Source: Prosthecobacter algae (GTDB taxonomy: Bacteria; Verrucomicrobiota; Verrucomicrobiia; Verrucomicrobiales; Verrucomicrobiaceae). Taken from it: a stretch of 64,000 nucleotides of DNA. The position numbers and the translations under genes are program-made. The DNA lies in assembly GCF_039542385.1 (NCBI RefSeq), contig NZ_BAABIA010000013.1, forward strand, positions 45,576-109,575. Reading direction: 5' to 3'. Positions 62,391-64,000 of the stretch are shown piece by piece; the first letter of the stretch is position 1, and every line of letters begins with the position of its first letter. The notes beneath the pieces were generated by a model. That model saw nothing but the letters and a program-made list of their open reading frames with translations, was not told where the DNA came from and searched no databases.

Positions 62391-62794
62391 GTGAGGCGGC
62401 ACAGACCCAGCGGGCGGACAAGTGGCTGCACCATGTGCGCCTCTTTAAGACGCGCAGCCTGGCGACGGCGGCCTGTGCGAAGGGGAATGTGACGGTGGAT
62501 GGGCAGCCGGTGAAGCCGGCGCGGGATTTGCGTGCGGGGGATGTGCTGGAGGTGGTGCGCGGGGACCTGCGACTGCGGGTGCAGGTGCTGGCCTTTGCGC
62601 CCCGGCGGCTGAGTGCGCCGCAGGTGGCGGAGTTTTACGAGAACCAGACGCCGCTGGAGTGGATCCAGAAGGCGGCGGAACTGCGCCGACAGAAGTCGCT
62701 GGAGACGCCGCCGGAGCACGAGATGCTGACGAAACCGAATAAGCAGCAGATGCGGCAACTGCGCGAGTGGCACGAGCAGAATCACTCGATGTGA
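62387..62794 (+). CDS. S4-domain RNA-binding protein (Hsp15-like)
   Basis: A 135-residue protein with an N-terminal S4 domain: RADKWLHHVRLFKTRSLATA, ACAKGNVTVDGQPVKPARDL, RAGDVLEVVRGDLRLRVQVL. This arrangement is that of Hsp15/RlbA-type proteins, which bind free 50S subunits carrying nascent chains or recycle stalled ribosomes. The C-terminal half is a basic and acidic helical tail with a polar end. Its start overlaps the RsmB stop (ATGA), so the two RNA-handling proteins are co-translated. The repeat region begins right after. Confidence 0.9.
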   Translation: MSEAAQTQRADKWLHHVRLFKTRSLATAACAKGNVTVDGQPVKPARDLRAGDVLEVVRGDLRLRVQVLAFAPRRLSAPQVAEFYENQTPLEWIQKAAELRRQKSLETPPEHEMLTKPNKQQMRQLREWHEQNHSM

Positions 62795-62814
62795 GGGGGG
62801 CGGGGGGATCGGGG

Positions 62815-63411
62815 AGTTTTGGACAGGATTGCAGGATTCACAGGAGGGGAGCTTTGAAAAGGTCTGCGGCCCGCGATGGCCCAGCCCAAGGAGCGGGACT
62901 TGCCAAGTCCCGTGGTTTGGGAATTGCCGATGGGGTGGATGAGGATGCGTCCTTTGGATGCTGCATCCGTTGTTAGGCCAGGTGATTGCTCTATCTTTTG
63001 CCCAATCTCTTTTTGCCATTCTTTGGGGAGACGTGGCGTGAGATGTGCGGAGGTTCAAAGGCCGGGACTTGGCAAGTCCCGCTCCTTGGGGGTGTTTGGG
63101 GCGGACGGGGATCGGGGGTGGAGGAATGGGGGCTTTTTTACAGGATTAACAGGAAGTGTGGCAAGGGGGTGGACGACCGGGTTTTAGATGGAGCGCACGC
63201 GTCTCGCGTGCTGTGTTCGGCGTCTCGCCGAAGACCGTGAACCGAGGTGGCTGCTGCGGGGTGCCTGACATGAGCTGCGGGGTGGGAGAACGGTTTCCCG
63301 CGAGACGCGTGAAACGGCAGGCGGGACGCCCGCGCTCCAGGGCGAACGGAGGCGTGAGACCTTTTCGAAAGCGCCAGAGGACTGGCGCAGTCCAGGACGC
63401 TTCGCGGCGGT
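62815..63411 (-). repeat. about 600-bp dispersed repeat, copy B (inverted relative to copy A)
   Basis: The reverse complement matches 30455-31060 over nearly its whole length. It contains gggacttgscaagtccc palindromes at about 62895 and 63064, short 9-nt arrays at 62821-62846 and about 63139-63155, and the cgcgagacgcgtgcgctcc end. No gene is supported. Confidence 0.88.
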
Positions 63412-64000
63412 GTGGCTGCGCCCGCCAGGGCGTGGGGGTTGGGGAAGCTCGAGGTGTGGAGAGCTTTCGAGGCGGGCCACCCGCTGGCGCGGGCAGCTAC
63501 GAATGAGAATGAGCTTTCGAAAAGGCCTGGGGTCACGAGAGGGCCAGCCCCAGGAGCGGGACTTGCCAAGTCCCGTGGTTTGGGGGGGCGTATGGCCGTA
63601 GGATGTTGGGTGAAGGGTGGGGTTGCTTCGCCTAACAAGAAGGGTGTTTATTTGGGGTTCATTTTTCACCCCCTGTCTTTTGGCCATTTTCGGTGGCGTG
63701 AGGGGGCGGACGGAAGGAGTCAGGGACGCTGCGCGTCCGGTGGGTTTAGGATGCGGGCAAGTGCGAAGCCGCGAAGCGAATCTCCGCGTTCCTCTCGGGG
63801 GCGGTGGGGAGGTTCGGGGATGATGGGGGCGGACGGGGGATTCCGGCGTCCTTTCAGGACGCGACCTTGATTGGCATCGTTGGTTAGGTTGGGGGATCCG
63901 GTGGTTCTCGGTGGCTGCGCCCCCTTCACCACCGGCTACGTTCCGGGCTCCCTCCGGGAGCGAAGGCTGGGGGCGGGGTGTGAGGGTGTGAGGAGGTTCA
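63411..64000. repeat. further dispersed-repeat material to window end
   Basis: 63411-63505 is an inverted copy of the tandem palindromic unit of 30318-30413 (ccagggcgtgggggttgggg through gctggcgcgggcagctac). Another gggacttgccaagtccc copy lies at about 63560-63576. From 63700 several G/C-rich hairpin-prone segments occur (for example ggacgctgcgcgtcc at about 63724 and ccaccggctacgttccgggc near 63940). No gene is supported in this interval. Confidence 0.6.

Noticed and set aside
61143..62402. 419-residue minus-strand frame opposite rsmB
   Set aside because: It is rich in His/Arg/Gln from antisense codons and conflicts with a certain methyltransferase.
63411..63870. 152-residue plus-strand frame near the window end
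   Set aside because: It translates the palindromic unit and other repeats and has no family.

Overview
The window looks like chromosomal DNA of a Gram-negative member of the Verrucomicrobiota, probably close to Prosthecobacter/Verrucomicrobium; this is an inference from gene content, not from a phylogeny. Supporting features are a lipid A and LPS-export set (lpxD, lpxA, lptD), secreted DUF1080, DUF1549/DUF1553 and DUF1501 proteins typical of the PVC group, a giant autotransporter-repeat protein with a PEP-CTERM anchor, generally high GC, and Shine-Dalgarno sequences that are weak or absent in front of most genes.

Layout. 1-4.3 kb is an accessory stretch: the end of an alpha/beta hydrolase, small orphan genes, an Imm53-type immunity gene with a membrane partner, and an esterase gene broken at its 3' end. 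4.5-8.3 kb holds a DUF1080 protein, a secreted protein with a possible His/Cys dyad, bioB and lpxD. 8.5-13.8 kb is one 1736-residue surface protein. 13.7-16.8 kb (minus) is a membrane VWA/GATase-like protein with a small membrane partner. 16.9-28.3 kb is mainly housekeeping: pyrimidine-nucleoside phosphorylase, a LysM protein with accA, bcp, monomeric isocitrate dehydrogenase, a Fic protein with its own operator, an L,D-transpeptidase, hisG and a 34-residue ribosomal-type mini-protein. 28.4-30.1 kb is a TPR protein, followed by about 1 kb of repeats.

31.1-38.1 kb is a long minus-strand series (receiver-like protein, trpF, zinc metalloprotease, TPR protein, DUF2237). It diverges from a tightly overlapping exbB-exbD-tonB-like-zinc-ribbon operon at 38.2-40.3 kb. 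Then come a lipoprotein, rnhB and a ceramidase-like secreted enzyme. 44.4-48.1 kb is an island of two unrecognised minus-strand genes, a large Ala/Gly-rich membrane-active-looking protein and a possible YbjN/secretion-chaperone-like protein, bracketed by direct repeats. 48.3-56.2 kb carries two TIM-barrel isomerases, a DUF1549/1553 + DUF1501 pair and a Gfo/Idh/MocA oxidoreductase, a typical PVC carbohydrate-related assortment. 56.3-62.8 kb has lpxA, lptD, UDP-glucose dehydrogenase, an RsmB-type rRNA methyltransferase and an S4 protein. The window ends in 1.2 kb of repeats, of which about 600 bp is an inverted near-copy of the repeat block at 30.5-31.1 kb.

No tRNA, rRNA, CRISPR array, integrase or transposase gene was recognised. 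The points most worth following up are the repeat-bracketed two-gene island, the clan-CD-like His/Cys protein, the Fic operator with a predicted leaderless start, the receiver-like protein without its phospho-acceptor, the 34-residue ribosomal-type gene, and the repeat families, which could drive rearrangement of 31 kb.
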